NCBI GenBank assembly: GCA_003695455.1 | Contig: RFJF01000117.1 | Span: 1 to 12,272, forward strand | DNA from: Chloroflexota bacterium | GTDB taxonomy: Bacteria > Chloroflexota > Anaerolineae > 4572-78 > J111 | Length of the DNA: 12,272 nt | Direction: 5' to 3' | In this document: one piece after another, positions 1 to 5,784 of the stretch | Numbering within the stretch: the first letter of the stretch is position 1 | How the letters are laid out: each line of letters opens with the position of its first letter | Made by a program: the position numbers and the translations under genes | The notes under the pieces: generated by a model | The model's input: the letters and a program-made list of their open reading frames with translations, nothing else | What the model was told of the DNA's origin: nothing | The model's database searches: none

Positions 1-70
1 CATCTGCCACCCGTAACCTGTAAATTCAAAGGTGCCTTTGGCACGGCAACGATGAATGAAAATTAACTGA
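1..70. other. Left edge, possible tail of an upstream gene
   Basis: No gene can be assigned here. One forward frame is open from the edge to a TAA at 64-66 and another closes at 21-23. Neither gives recognisable protein sequence in the few codons available. A short inverted repeat, GGTGCC-TTT-GGCAC, lies at about 31-44 but is not followed by a T run, so it is not a convincing terminator. An upstream gene probably ends here or just outside the window. Confidence 0.2.
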
Positions 71-130
71 CCCCCACCCGTCGCCTGCGGCGACTCCCTC
101 CCCCTGTCAGGGGAAGGGCCGGGGAGGGGG
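71..130. repeat. GC-rich palindromic intergenic repeat (REP-like)
   Basis: A compact block of nested inverted repeats. CCCCC at 71-75 can pair with GGGGG at 126-130, and after an A/A mismatch CCC at 77-79 can pair with GGG in 121-124. Inside are two hairpins: GTCGCC/GGCGAC (80-85 with 89-94, loop TGC) and CCCT-c-CCCC/GGGG-a-AGGG (96-104 with 110-118, loop TGTCA). The base composition differs sharply from its surroundings. The form suits a dispersed REP-like or small palindromic element. Being multi-copy cannot be shown from one window. Confidence 0.55.
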
Positions 131-152
131 CTATTTTCAAGGGAGAATCGAT

Positions 153-1895
153 ATGGAATCGCGAGTCTGGCATCAACATTACGACCCCGGTGTCCCGCCT
201 TCTCTGGAATACCCCAACCAGCCGGTTGCTCAATTTTTGCAGCAAACCGCCGAAGCAACACCCCAGGCCCGCGCGCTGATTTTTGGCGGCATGGCCCCCT
301 TGCTTGGCGAGCAGCATCACATTATTACATACGGACAACTCAATGACCTGGCTAATCGCTTTGCAGCCGGATTACAGCAACTTGGCCTGCAAAAAGGTGA
401 TCGTGTGGCGCTGTATTTGCCCAACTGCCCGCAAATGGTCATTGCATACTACGGCACACTGCGGGCTGGCGGCATTGCGGTGCCCAGTAACCCGCTGTAC
501 GTGGCGCGGGAAATTGAACACCAGCTCAACGATTCGGGCGCAAAGTTTGCGGTGTCGCTCAGCATGCTTTACCGCAATATCAGAGAGATTCGCGCCGAAA
601 CCCAACTTAAACACGTGATAGTAACCAACATTAAAGAATACTTTCCGGGGTTTCTCAAGTTTCTGTTTACAGTGGCCAAAGAAAAGAAAGACGGACACCG
701 CATTGATATTTCCGGCGATGCCAACACTACCTGGTTTCAGGATTTTTTGGGCAGCGCCCCACCAATGCCACAGCCGGTTGACGTGGACCCCGAAGATACC
801 GCCGTGCTGATGTACACCGGCGGTACCACCGGCGTACCCAAAGGCGCGCAGTTAACGCACAAAAATGTGGTGTCCAACGCAATTCAGGCTGCCACATGGC
901 TCACGGGTGGCCGCAGCGAAGATACCAAAGATGTTATGCTCACGGCTCTGCCGCTAATTCACTGTTACGCCATGACCGTCTGCATGAATCTTTCGGTCTT
1001 TTTTGGGTACCCGCAAATTCTCATCCCCAACCCGCGCGATTTTAAGCATCTGCTCAGCGCCATCAATATTCATAAGCCAACTATTTTGCCCGGCGTACCC
1101 ACGCTGTACAATCGAATTGCAAATGACCCGGATGTACAGGCCGGCAAGTACGATGTCAAATCAATCACTACCTGCATTAGTGGCGCGGCCGGTTTGCCGC
1201 TTGAAGTTCAGCGCGATTTTCAGCGGATTACCGGTGCCCGCGTGGTTGAGGGGTATGGCCTCAGCGAAGCCTCGCCGGTGACTCACGCCAACCCGCTGGG
1301 CAGCGGCGGCAGAATTGGCACCATTGGTCTGCCTCTGCCTGATACAGACGTTGTAATTGTAGACGCTGAAACTGAGGATGAAGAAATTGGCCCCAATCAG
1401 CCCGGTATACTTTGTATCCGTGGGCCGCAAATTATGAAAGGCTACTGGAATATGCCCACCGAAACCGCCAACACCCTGCGCACCCACGCCGATGGACAGG
1501 TGTGGCTGCACACGGGCGATGTGGCGGAAATGTCTGAGGACGGATTTTTCCGCATTGTAGACCGTAAAAAAGAGATGATTCTGGCATCGGGTGGTTTTAA
1601 CGTGTACCCCCGTGATATTGAGGACCGGTTGTACGAACATGACAAGGTGCTTGAGGCAGCTGCCATTGGTGTACCCGTGGGGGGAACAAACCAGCGAACT
1701 AAAGTTTTTGTGGTGCTTAAAGATGGAGAGACCGCCACCGAAGAGGAGATGATTCAGTGGTGCCGCGATGGCCTGGCTCCGTACAAGGTGCCAAAATTTG
1801 TTGAATTCAGAGACGAACTGCCAAAAACAATGGTGGGCAAGATTTTGCGCCGTGAATTGATGGAAGAAGAAGCTCAAAAAAACGGCGCCGGTTAA
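153..1895 (+). CDS. Long-chain fatty-acid--CoA ligase (AMP-binding, ANL superfamily)
   Basis: A 580-residue acyl-CoA synthetase that activates a carboxylic acid with ATP through an acyl-AMP intermediate and transfers it to CoA. The ATP-binding P-loop YTGGTTGVPKG is at residues 221-231. The A5 motif YGLSEASP is at 368-375 and the TGD motif at 454-456, with D470-R471 in the hinge. The C-terminal lid carries the adenylation lysine K563 in PKTMVGKILRREL. Length and motif order match bacterial FadD-type ligases. The start is supported by GGGAGAA about 6 bases upstream of the ATG. There is no signal peptide or membrane segment, so it is probably cytosolic or peripheral. Substrate chain length cannot be read from sequence, and other acyl or aryl acids are possible. 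It stands alone rather than in a visible beta-oxidation operon. Confidence 0.93.
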   Translation: MESRVWHQHYDPGVPPSLEYPNQPVAQFLQQTAEATPQARALIFGGMAPLLGEQHHIITYGQLNDLANRFAAGLQQLGLQKGDRVALYLPNCPQMVIAYYGTLRAGGIAVPSNPLYVAREIEHQLNDSGAKFAVSLSMLYRNIREIRAETQLKHVIVTNIKEYFPGFLKFLFTVAKEKKDGHRIDISGDANTTWFQDFLGSAPPMPQPVDVDPEDTAVLMYTGGTTGVPKGAQLTHKNVVSNAIQAATWLTGGRSEDTKDVMLTALPLIHCYAMTVCMNLSVFFGYPQILIPNPRDFKHLLSAINIHKPTILPGVPTLYNRIANDPDVQAGKYDVKSITTCISGAAGLPLEVQRDFQRITGARVVEGYGLSEASPVTHANPLGSGGRIGTIGLPLPDTDVVIVDAETEDEEIGPNQPGILCIRGPQIMKGYWNMPTETANTLRTHADGQVWLHTGDVAEMSEDGFFRIVDRKKEMILASGGFNVYPRDIEDRLYEHDKVLEAAAIGVPVGGTNQRTKVFVVLKDGETATEEEMIQWCRDGLAPYKVPKFVEFRDELPKTMVGKILRRELMEEEAQKNGAG

Positions 1896-1898
1896 ACC

Positions 1899-1926
1899 GC
1901 AACGGTAAAACATGCGTTGCTTTACC
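1899..1926. repeat. Overlapping inverted repeats after the ligase gene
   Basis: Two alternative hairpins overlap just after the ligase stop codon: GCAACG (1899-1904) with CGTTGC (1915-1920), and GGTAAA (1904-1909) with TTTACC (1921-1926). Neither is followed by a T run, so a canonical terminator is not shown. The right arm overlaps the -35 region of the ppk2 promoter. Confidence 0.35.
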
Positions 1927-1946
1927 CCCGCTCTACGTGTTATAAT
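1917..1946 (+). promoter_or_regulatory. Sigma70-type promoter of ppk2 with extended -10
   Basis: TTGCTT at 1917-1922, an 18-base spacer, and a perfect TATAAT at 1941-1946 preceded by TG at the extended -10 position. Transcription would start near 1953, giving a leader of about 60 bases before the ppk2 start codon. This makes ppk2 independently transcribed from the ligase upstream. Confidence 0.7.
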
Positions 1947-2012
1947 TGGTGCATGCTTACTGGCAAAACTTTTCCAATAACCTCCAAATAACCCCAAAAA
2001 TGAGGTAGATCA

Positions 2013-2930
2013 ATGTCAAAGAAGACAAAGAACAAGAAAAAACAAAAAGCTGAAAAGACCCAGCCTGATGTTGCTGCGCCAAACACCAACAGCAAACCCA
2101 AAAAAGCCAAAAGAAAAATCAAAAACGAAGTCTATGAAGCCGAATTAGCCAACCTGCAGGTTGAATTGGTTAAACTTCAGGAGTGGATTAAACACAAGGG
2201 CTTGAAAGTAGTTGTTATTTTTGAGGGTCGCGATACCGCCGGCAAAGGAGGGGTAATTAAACGCATTATGGAACGCCTTAACCCCAGGGTTGTCCGGGTG
2301 GTGGCTTTGGGTGTGCCAACTGAACGGGAAAAAAGTCAGTGGTATTTTCAGCGATATGTTCCTCATTTGCCTGCCGCCGGTGAAATGGTGTTATTTGACA
2401 GAAGTTGGTATAACCGGGCGCTGGTTGAACACGTGATGGGTTTTTGTACCGAGGAAGAGTATTGGGAATTTCTGCGCTCTTGCCCGGAGTTTGAGCGGAT
2501 GCTGGTCCGGTCAGGCATTATTTTAATCAAGTACTGGCTTTCGGTGAGTGATGAAGAACAGGAACGCCGGTTTCAGGCGCGCATCCATGATAAAGTGCGC
2601 CGTTGGAAATTAAGCCCGATGGATTTGGAAGCGCGTAGCAAATGGGTAGATTACTCAAAAGCTAAAGATGAAATGTTTAAATATACCGACATTAAACAAG
2701 CTCCCTGGTATGTAGTTGACGCCGACGTCAAAAAGCATGCCCGGCTTAATCTCATAAAGCACTTGTTGAGTATGATTCCGTATGAAGATTTAACACCAGA
2801 ACCTATCGAGTTGCCACCGCGCCAGGAAAACGTTGGATACGTTCGTCCGCCGTTCACAGACCAAACCTTTGTGCCCATTGTTTACGATGCCGATACTAAA
2901 CTTGACCATCATTCAGACAGCGCCAAATAA
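2013..2930 (+). CDS. ppk2: Polyphosphate kinase 2, class I
   Basis: A 305-residue PPK2-family enzyme that uses inorganic polyphosphate to phosphorylate nucleoside diphosphates (reversibly), linking phosphate storage to ATP/GTP supply. Walker A is FEGRDTAGKGG (residues 70-80, K78). The Walker B region is FDRSWYNRA (128-136). The lid segment around 183-216 is rich in Arg/Lys (QERRFQARIHDKVRRWK). The FEGRDxAGKGG form is the class I type, which acts mainly on diphosphates; class II/III enzymes usually carry a GMDxAGKDG-like version. The first ~37 residues are a very Lys-rich, low-complexity tail of unknown role that may touch polyphosphate or nucleic acid. The start follows GAGGTAGATCA. It has its own extended -10 promoter. 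No ppk1 or exopolyphosphatase gene is adjacent. Confidence 0.95.
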   Translation: MSKKTKNKKKQKAEKTQPDVAAPNTNSKPKKAKRKIKNEVYEAELANLQVELVKLQEWIKHKGLKVVVIFEGRDTAGKGGVIKRIMERLNPRVVRVVALGVPTEREKSQWYFQRYVPHLPAAGEMVLFDRSWYNRALVEHVMGFCTEEEYWEFLRSCPEFERMLVRSGIILIKYWLSVSDEEQERRFQARIHDKVRRWKLSPMDLEARSKWVDYSKAKDEMFKYTDIKQAPWYVVDADVKKHARLNLIKHLLSMIPYEDLTPEPIELPPRQENVGYVRPPFTDQTFVPIVYDADTKLDHHSDSAK

Positions 2931-2963
2931 CTTCTCATTATGTAAAAACATGACATTTCTGGT

Positions 2964-3002
2964 CAATCAGCGCAAAAAATTTACCTTAAATTTTTCTGAT
3001 TG
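2964..3002. repeat. AT-rich hairpin downstream of ppk2
   Basis: CAATCAG (2964-2970) pairs with CTGATTG (2996-3002). Inside it, after a 4-base bulge CGCA, AAAAATTT (2975-2982) pairs with AAATTTTT (2988-2995) around a 5-base loop, giving 15 base pairs in total. It sits 34 bases after the ppk2 stop and just before the promoter of the putative RNA. The T run lies inside the stem rather than after it, so it may act as a weak terminator or as an mRNA 3'-end stem. This is inference. Confidence 0.5.
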
Positions 3003-3026
3003 TGGGGAAAACGTAGAGAAAGAGTC

Positions 3027-3056
3027 TTGACTCCGGGTATAAAATTGTAGTACTAT
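3027..3056 (+). promoter_or_regulatory. Sigma70-type promoter of the orphan RNA
   Basis: TTGACT at 3027-3032, an 18-base spacer, and TACTAT at 3051-3056 make a near-consensus promoter with no protein gene behind it on this strand. Initiation would fall around 3063-3066, at the base of the first hairpin of the structured region that follows. Confidence 0.65.
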
Positions 3057-3063
3057 AGTCACA

Positions 3064-3318
3064 CAGAATGATGTTGCGCAACGTTCTGAAAAGCCGAAAG
3101 GAGGTCCCTATCGAGGTGCCAGATTGGGAAGTAATTCGGCTAGAAGGAAGACACACATAAAAGTTTAGTGGACGAGCGCGAAGAAGCGCGGTCAACGATT
3201 AGCTGGCGAATACAGCACGTGTGACTTCCGGCAAGCCTCTAAAGCTTTTAGTTTAGTGGTTAGTACAGATCCTATATTCTATAAGTTCAAGGCTCGATTT
3301 CATCGGGCCTTTTTTCTT
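3064..3318 (+). ncRNA. Putative structured non-coding RNA, about 250 nt, unknown family
   Basis: This block has a promoter just upstream, a rho-independent terminator at its end and many nested inverted repeats, but no credible long reading frame. Hairpin 1: CAGAA/TTCTG (3064-3068 with 3084-3088) around a GTTGCGCAAC core. Hairpin 2: AGCCGAA (3092-3098) with TTCGGCT (3135-3141), enclosing TCCC-t-ATC (3105-3112) with GAT-t-GGGA (3122-3129). Helix 3: GGAAG-a-CACAC (3146-3156) with GTGTG-a-CTTCC (3219-3229), enclosing CGCG (3177-3180) with CGCG (3187-3190) and GCTG (3202-3205) with CAGC (3213-3216). Helix 4: TAAAAGTTTAG (3158-3168) with CTAAAGCTTTTA (3239-3250), which crosses helix 3 as a pseudoknot would. 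I do not recognise tmRNA, 6S, SRP, RNase P or a known riboswitch. It could instead be the leader of a very short peptide. Confidence 0.6.
3289..3316 (+). terminator. Rho-independent terminator of the orphan RNA
   Basis: AAGGCTCGA (3289-3297) pairs with TCGGGCCTT (3303-3311, one T-G wobble) around TTTCA and runs into a TTTTTTT tract. Its orientation serves the rightward transcript. On the opposite strand the stem is not followed by a good T run, so it is a poor terminator for the convergent hydrolase gene, whose stop codon lies at 3321-3323. Confidence 0.85.
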
Positions 3319-3320
3319 GT

Positions 3321-4130
3321 TTAGTTGCTTTCTGGCTGAGAGCGCACAAAACGCTTGAGCCTGCCGGCAAAGTCCTGTGGCTGCTCCAGGTGAATATTGT
3401 GGCCGGCATTCGGCACAACGTGAACTGTGGCTGCTGGAATCATTGCTTCCATTTGGCCGACCAGCGCCGTATATTTTTCATCGAGCCCCCCAGCCAGCAA
3501 CAACACCGGCATATTTAGCCCGGATAAATGGGGCCACAGCGATGGCTGCCGCCCCGGACTCAACTCCCGAATAATTTTGGCTGCCCATTGCGGATTATTT
3601 AGCTTGCGTTGTTTTTTTGTCGGTTCCCATAGTTGGGGGAATCGTTTGAGGCTGGCAAACAGCTCCAGGTTGTACCAACTCTCTACAAACGAGTCCATTC
3701 CACCGGCCAACAGTTGCAATGCCCGCCGGTCATCAAGTGCGGCCCGCTTGTCTCGCTCAACCGGGTTCTCAATTCCCGGGTTGGCGCTTTCTATCACCAG
3801 TTTTTCTACCCGGTGCGGGTATTTAACGGCAAAGTACAGCGCCGCCCGGCCTCCCATAGAATAGCCCACCCATGTTGCCTGTTGCAGGCTTAGCCCACCC
3901 AGCAGTTGCTCAAGCCCAACACACAGTATGTCAAAATCAAGTGCTGCATCCAGCGAAAGATGAGTATTGGTTCCGTGGCCTGGTAAATCGGGCAGAATAC
4001 AAAAATACTCATCGGCCAACGTGGCGGCAATTGTCAACCAATCACGGCTGCTCCCCATAAAACCGTGCAGAAACAGCAGCGCCGGATTCCGGGCGTTTCC
4101 CACAATTTCAACCGGCCAGTGTGTTGTCAT
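3321..4130 (-). CDS. menH: MenH-like alpha/beta hydrolase (SHCHC synthase family)
   Basis: A 269-residue alpha/beta hydrolase. The nucleophile elbow GYSMGGRAA gives Ser91, the acid is probably Asp217 in GGLDEKY, and His244 lies in AGHNIHLE. The LHGFMGSSRDW block (21-31), the GRQPSLWPHL segment and the GHNxHLE ending are typical of MenH. MenH removes pyruvate from SEPHCHC to give SHCHC in menaquinone synthesis, and the size is close to known MenH proteins. The start chosen is the ATG at 4128-4130, preceded by AGGAAA; an in-frame ATG at 4164-4166 has no ribosome binding site and lies inside a terminator hairpin. No other men gene is nearby, so a related hydrolase activity (esterase, C-C hydrolase) remains possible. 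Confidence 0.65.
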   Translation of the reverse strand: MTTHWPVEIVGNARNPALLFLHGFMGSSRDWLTIAATLADEYFCILPDLPGHGTNTHLSLDAALDFDILCVGLEQLLGGLSLQQATWVGYSMGGRAALYFAVKYPHRVEKLVIESANPGIENPVERDKRAALDDRRALQLLAGGMDSFVESWYNLELFASLKRFPQLWEPTKKQRKLNNPQWAAKIIRELSPGRQPSLWPHLSGLNMPVLLLAGGLDEKYTALVGQMEAMIPAATVHVVPNAGHNIHLEQPQDFAGRLKRFVRSQPESN

Positions 4131-4149
4131 TTTGTTTCCTGCTGTGAAA

Positions 4150-4186
4150 TATAAAATGGCCGGCATTCATCCACGGCGCCGGCCAT
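4150..4186 (-). terminator. Terminator between the SCO and hydrolase genes
   Basis: A perfect 9-base inverted repeat, ATGGCCGGC (4156-4164) with GCCGGCCAT (4178-4186), has a 13-base loop. Read leftward the stem is followed by TTTATATTT. It would end SCO transcripts, so the hydrolase is expressed by read-through or from a promoter I did not identify. Confidence 0.6.
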
Positions 4187-4218
4187 CTGTACAATTGAAG
4201 TTTTGAGTGGCTCTGTAA

Positions 4219-4824
4219 TCAAGAACCCAGTTGCGAGATGAGGTGTTCCAAATCGCTGCGCAGGTCGTCGGCATCAAAACCAAACGCGTAGGTGAGCAAC
4301 ATCTCTTGTTGCGGATTGAGCAGGTACAGCCGGGCCGTGTGATTTACCAGATAACCGGCAGCAGAGTTCTCTACGCCCTCTTTTTCTGCATATGCGCCAA
4401 ACGGCTTCATCACTTTTTGCACGTTGGCGTAGTCAGGGTCTGTCAGGCCAATGAAGTCGGGGTCAAACGCGGTCACATATTCATCCAGAGATTCCGGCGT
4501 GTCGCGGTCCGGGTCTACTGAAATGAACAACACTTTTACGTGTTCCCGTCCTTCAAGTCCATCCAGCGCTGTCCGAACGTCGGCCAGCGTAAGCGGGCAT
4601 ACATCCGGGCAAAATGTGTAGCCAAAGAAAACCAGCACAATGTTGCCTTTTACATCGCTCAGGTGAAAAGGCTGGTTGTGGTTGTCAACCAATTCAAAAT
4701 CATCAATTGGAATAGGGGGGTCAAATTGGGTGCCTTTAAATTCGTAGCTAAAAAGATTGCACCCGGAAAGAATCAGAGAAAACAGCACTGCAAGAGCAGG
4801 AAGAAGAATGTTGTACCGTGTCAC
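4219..4824 (-). CDS. SCO1/SenC/PrrC family copper-chaperone lipoprotein
   Basis: A thioredoxin-fold SCO protein of 201 residues that delivers copper to, or reduces, the CuA site of cytochrome c oxidase outside the membrane. The start chosen is GTG at 4822-4824, preceded by GAGGT 6 bases upstream. It gives a classical lipoprotein signal of about 21 residues ending in lipobox LSGC (Cys22). A longer reading from an ATG at 4897-4899 would bury the signal peptide and has no ribosome binding site. The copper ligands are visible: CPDVC (Cys72, Cys76) and a distal histidine, His162 in NHTARLYLL. The SVDPDRDTPE block (102-111) is characteristic. It is divergent from a membrane-anchored thioredoxin at 5045, a likely reductant for its cysteines. 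No oxidase subunit gene is in the window. Confidence 0.93.
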   Translation of the reverse strand: MTRYNILLPALAVLFSLILSGCNLFSYEFKGTQFDPPIPIDDFELVDNHNQPFHLSDVKGNIVLVFFGYTFCPDVCPLTLADVRTALDGLEGREHVKVLFISVDPDRDTPESLDEYVTAFDPDFIGLTDPDYANVQKVMKPFGAYAEKEGVENSAAGYLVNHTARLYLLNPQQEMLLTYAFGFDADDLRSDLEHLISQLGS

Positions 4825-4871
4825 AAAAATACCTCGCAGCAGGACTAGAGTGGGAAATTGGAACAAAAAGA

Positions 4872-4899
4872 ATTGTGACGGTTTTTGCAGAATTGTCAA
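4872..4899 (-). promoter_or_regulatory. Promoter of the SCO gene
   Basis: On the minus strand a perfect TTGACA (plus 4894-4899), a 16-base spacer and CACAAT (plus 4872-4877). The predicted start near 4865 leaves about 40 bases before the GTG start at 4824, which fits the shorter reading of the gene. Confidence 0.55.
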
Positions 4900-4985
4900 A
4901 TTGCCGGAATTTTTATGAACGTGAGCTAACTTACAGAACCCCGGCCCGTTTTGGCGTAAACTGGCGAGCAGTGAGTTTTGTTTGC

Positions 4986-5015
4986 TTGCATTTTAAAAGC
5001 TTATTTTTACATAAT
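4986..5015 (+). promoter_or_regulatory. Possible promoter of the thioredoxin gene
   Basis: TTGCAT (4986-4991), 18-base spacer, CATAAT (5010-5015), ending 29 bases before the start codon. The match is moderate. Position and divergence from the SCO promoter support it. Confidence 0.4.
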
Positions 5016-5044
5016 CCCTCAAATTCACTGCACAAGGAGGCGCA

Positions 5045-5608
5045 ATGGCTGCACACGCAAAACGACGCAGAGGAAAACAAAAGCCCGATAAATTGCAACC
5101 ATCTGGCGGGCGATGGTTGCTGATTGGGGTTGGGTTGTTGGTGTTTGGGCTGCTGGCATTTGGAATGTTGCAAATATTCAACTTTGGGCAATCCGATACA
5201 GCAATCCAGGCGAGCCAACAATCGGGTGCGGAAGCTGCCGAACCGGTGGCAAACCGCGAAACGCGTTTTTTGGGGCCGGCCAATGATCCCGCATCTGTCT
5301 CTTTGGCCGAAGCCGGCGAACTGGGCCAGCCTGTGTTGGTCTGGTTTCATGCAGATTGGTGCCATGTGTGCCAACAGGTGAAACCAGAGGTTGTGAACCT
5401 TGGCGAAGAATTTGACGGAAAAGTGAAGTTTGTTCGGTTAAATATTGATTACGCAGAAAGCAGAAGTGCCGTGCAGCGGTACGGCGTACGGGCAACCCCC
5501 ACCTTTGTGCTGCTAGATGCCAGCGGGCAGGTTCGAGGTAACGTTCCCGGTTGGCCGGGGTACCAGGCATTTACAGACGCCTTTAATCAGTTGCTTGCAG
5601 GCGGCTGA
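5045..5608 (+). CDS. Membrane-anchored thioredoxin-like protein
   Basis: A 187-residue protein with a very basic N-terminus (AKRRRGKQKPDK), one membrane segment at about residues 24-46, a linker, and a thioredoxin domain from about 80 to the end. The active site is WCHVC (Cys106, Cys109) and the cis-proline is in ATPTF (Pro152). The charge pattern places the domain outside the cytoplasmic membrane. A likely role is thiol-disulfide exchange on exported proteins such as SCO, apocytochromes or CuA-containing subunits. The start follows a strong AAGGAGG with a 5-base spacer. It is transcribed away from the SCO gene across a 220-base shared upstream region, which suggests the two are related in function. 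It lacks the features that would place it firmly in TlpA, ResA or DsbD-gamma. Confidence 0.9.
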   Translation: MAAHAKRRRGKQKPDKLQPSGGRWLLIGVGLLVFGLLAFGMLQIFNFGQSDTAIQASQQSGAEAAEPVANRETRFLGPANDPASVSLAEAGELGQPVLVWFHADWCHVCQQVKPEVVNLGEEFDGKVKFVRLNIDYAESRSAVQRYGVRATPTFVLLDASGQVRGNVPGWPGYQAFTDAFNQLLAGG

Positions 5609-5630
5609 TGCAGGTCGCACTTCATTTTTC

Positions 5631-5666
5631 AAAGAGACATTCCTTTAAAGAGTGTCTCTTTTTTTG
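5631..5666 (+). terminator. Terminator of the thioredoxin gene
   Basis: AAAGAGACA (5631-5639) pairs perfectly with TGTCTCTTT (5653-5661) and runs into a T tract to 5665. It closes the thioredoxin transcript 22 bases after its stop codon. Confidence 0.85.
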
Positions 5667-5722
5667 TTGTGCAAATCAGTGGTAAAATGAGCAAACTGTG
5701 GTCTTGCGTCAGCACAAGTTTG

Positions 5723-5751
5723 TTTACGGCCATACTGCTTTATGGTATCAT
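5723..5751 (+). promoter_or_regulatory. Extended -10 promoter of the sugar-nucleotide gene
   Basis: TTTACG (5723-5728), 17-base spacer, TATCAT (5746-5751) preceded by TGG, an extended -10. Initiation near 5758 leaves about 27 bases before the ATG at 5785. This argues against the longer in-frame start at 5698, which lies upstream of the promoter. Confidence 0.55.
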
Positions 5752-5784
5752 GCAACAAATATTTCCGGTAAGAGAGGCGATTAT

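Noticed and set aside
1161..1997. 278-codon minus-strand frame over the acyl-CoA ligase
   Set aside because: Antisense shadow of a gene with intact catalytic motifs; no recognisable domain of its own.
2986..3195. Minus-strand 69-codon frame across the orphan RNA
   Set aside because: Unrecognisable composition, no ribosome binding site, runs against the promoter and terminator signals.
3116..3223. Frameshifted small protein joining the GTG frame at 3116 to a frame ending with TGA at 3221-3223
   Set aside because: The second frame is open and would add about 20 residues, but there is no slippery heptamer before the TAA and the product resembles nothing I know.
3247..3312. tRNA-like stretch (TAGTTTAGTGGTTAG resembles a D arm, followed later by GTTCAAGG)
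   Set aside because: No anticodon stem, no acceptor pairing and no T arm with GTTCGA in the right place; the 3' part is the terminator hairpin.
3064..3318. tmRNA, 6S RNA, SRP RNA or RNase P identity for the orphan RNA
   Set aside because: No tRNA-like ends or CCA and no Ala-tag frame; no end-to-end rod with central bubble; no SRP tetraloop domain; no RNase P conserved core blocks.
4131..4166. Upstream ATG giving a 281-residue hydrolase
   Set aside because: No ribosome binding site, the extra residues lie in the terminator hairpin, and the ATG at 4130 has AGGAAA upstream.
4825..4899. Upstream ATG giving a 226-residue SCO protein
   Set aside because: It would place 25 residues before a textbook lipoprotein signal and overlaps the promoter; GTG at 4824 has a good ribosome binding site.
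5698..5784. Upstream ATG giving an 862-residue sugar-nucleotide protein
   Set aside because: It precedes the extended -10 promoter and the family starts at [15 protein letters not shown] supports 5785.
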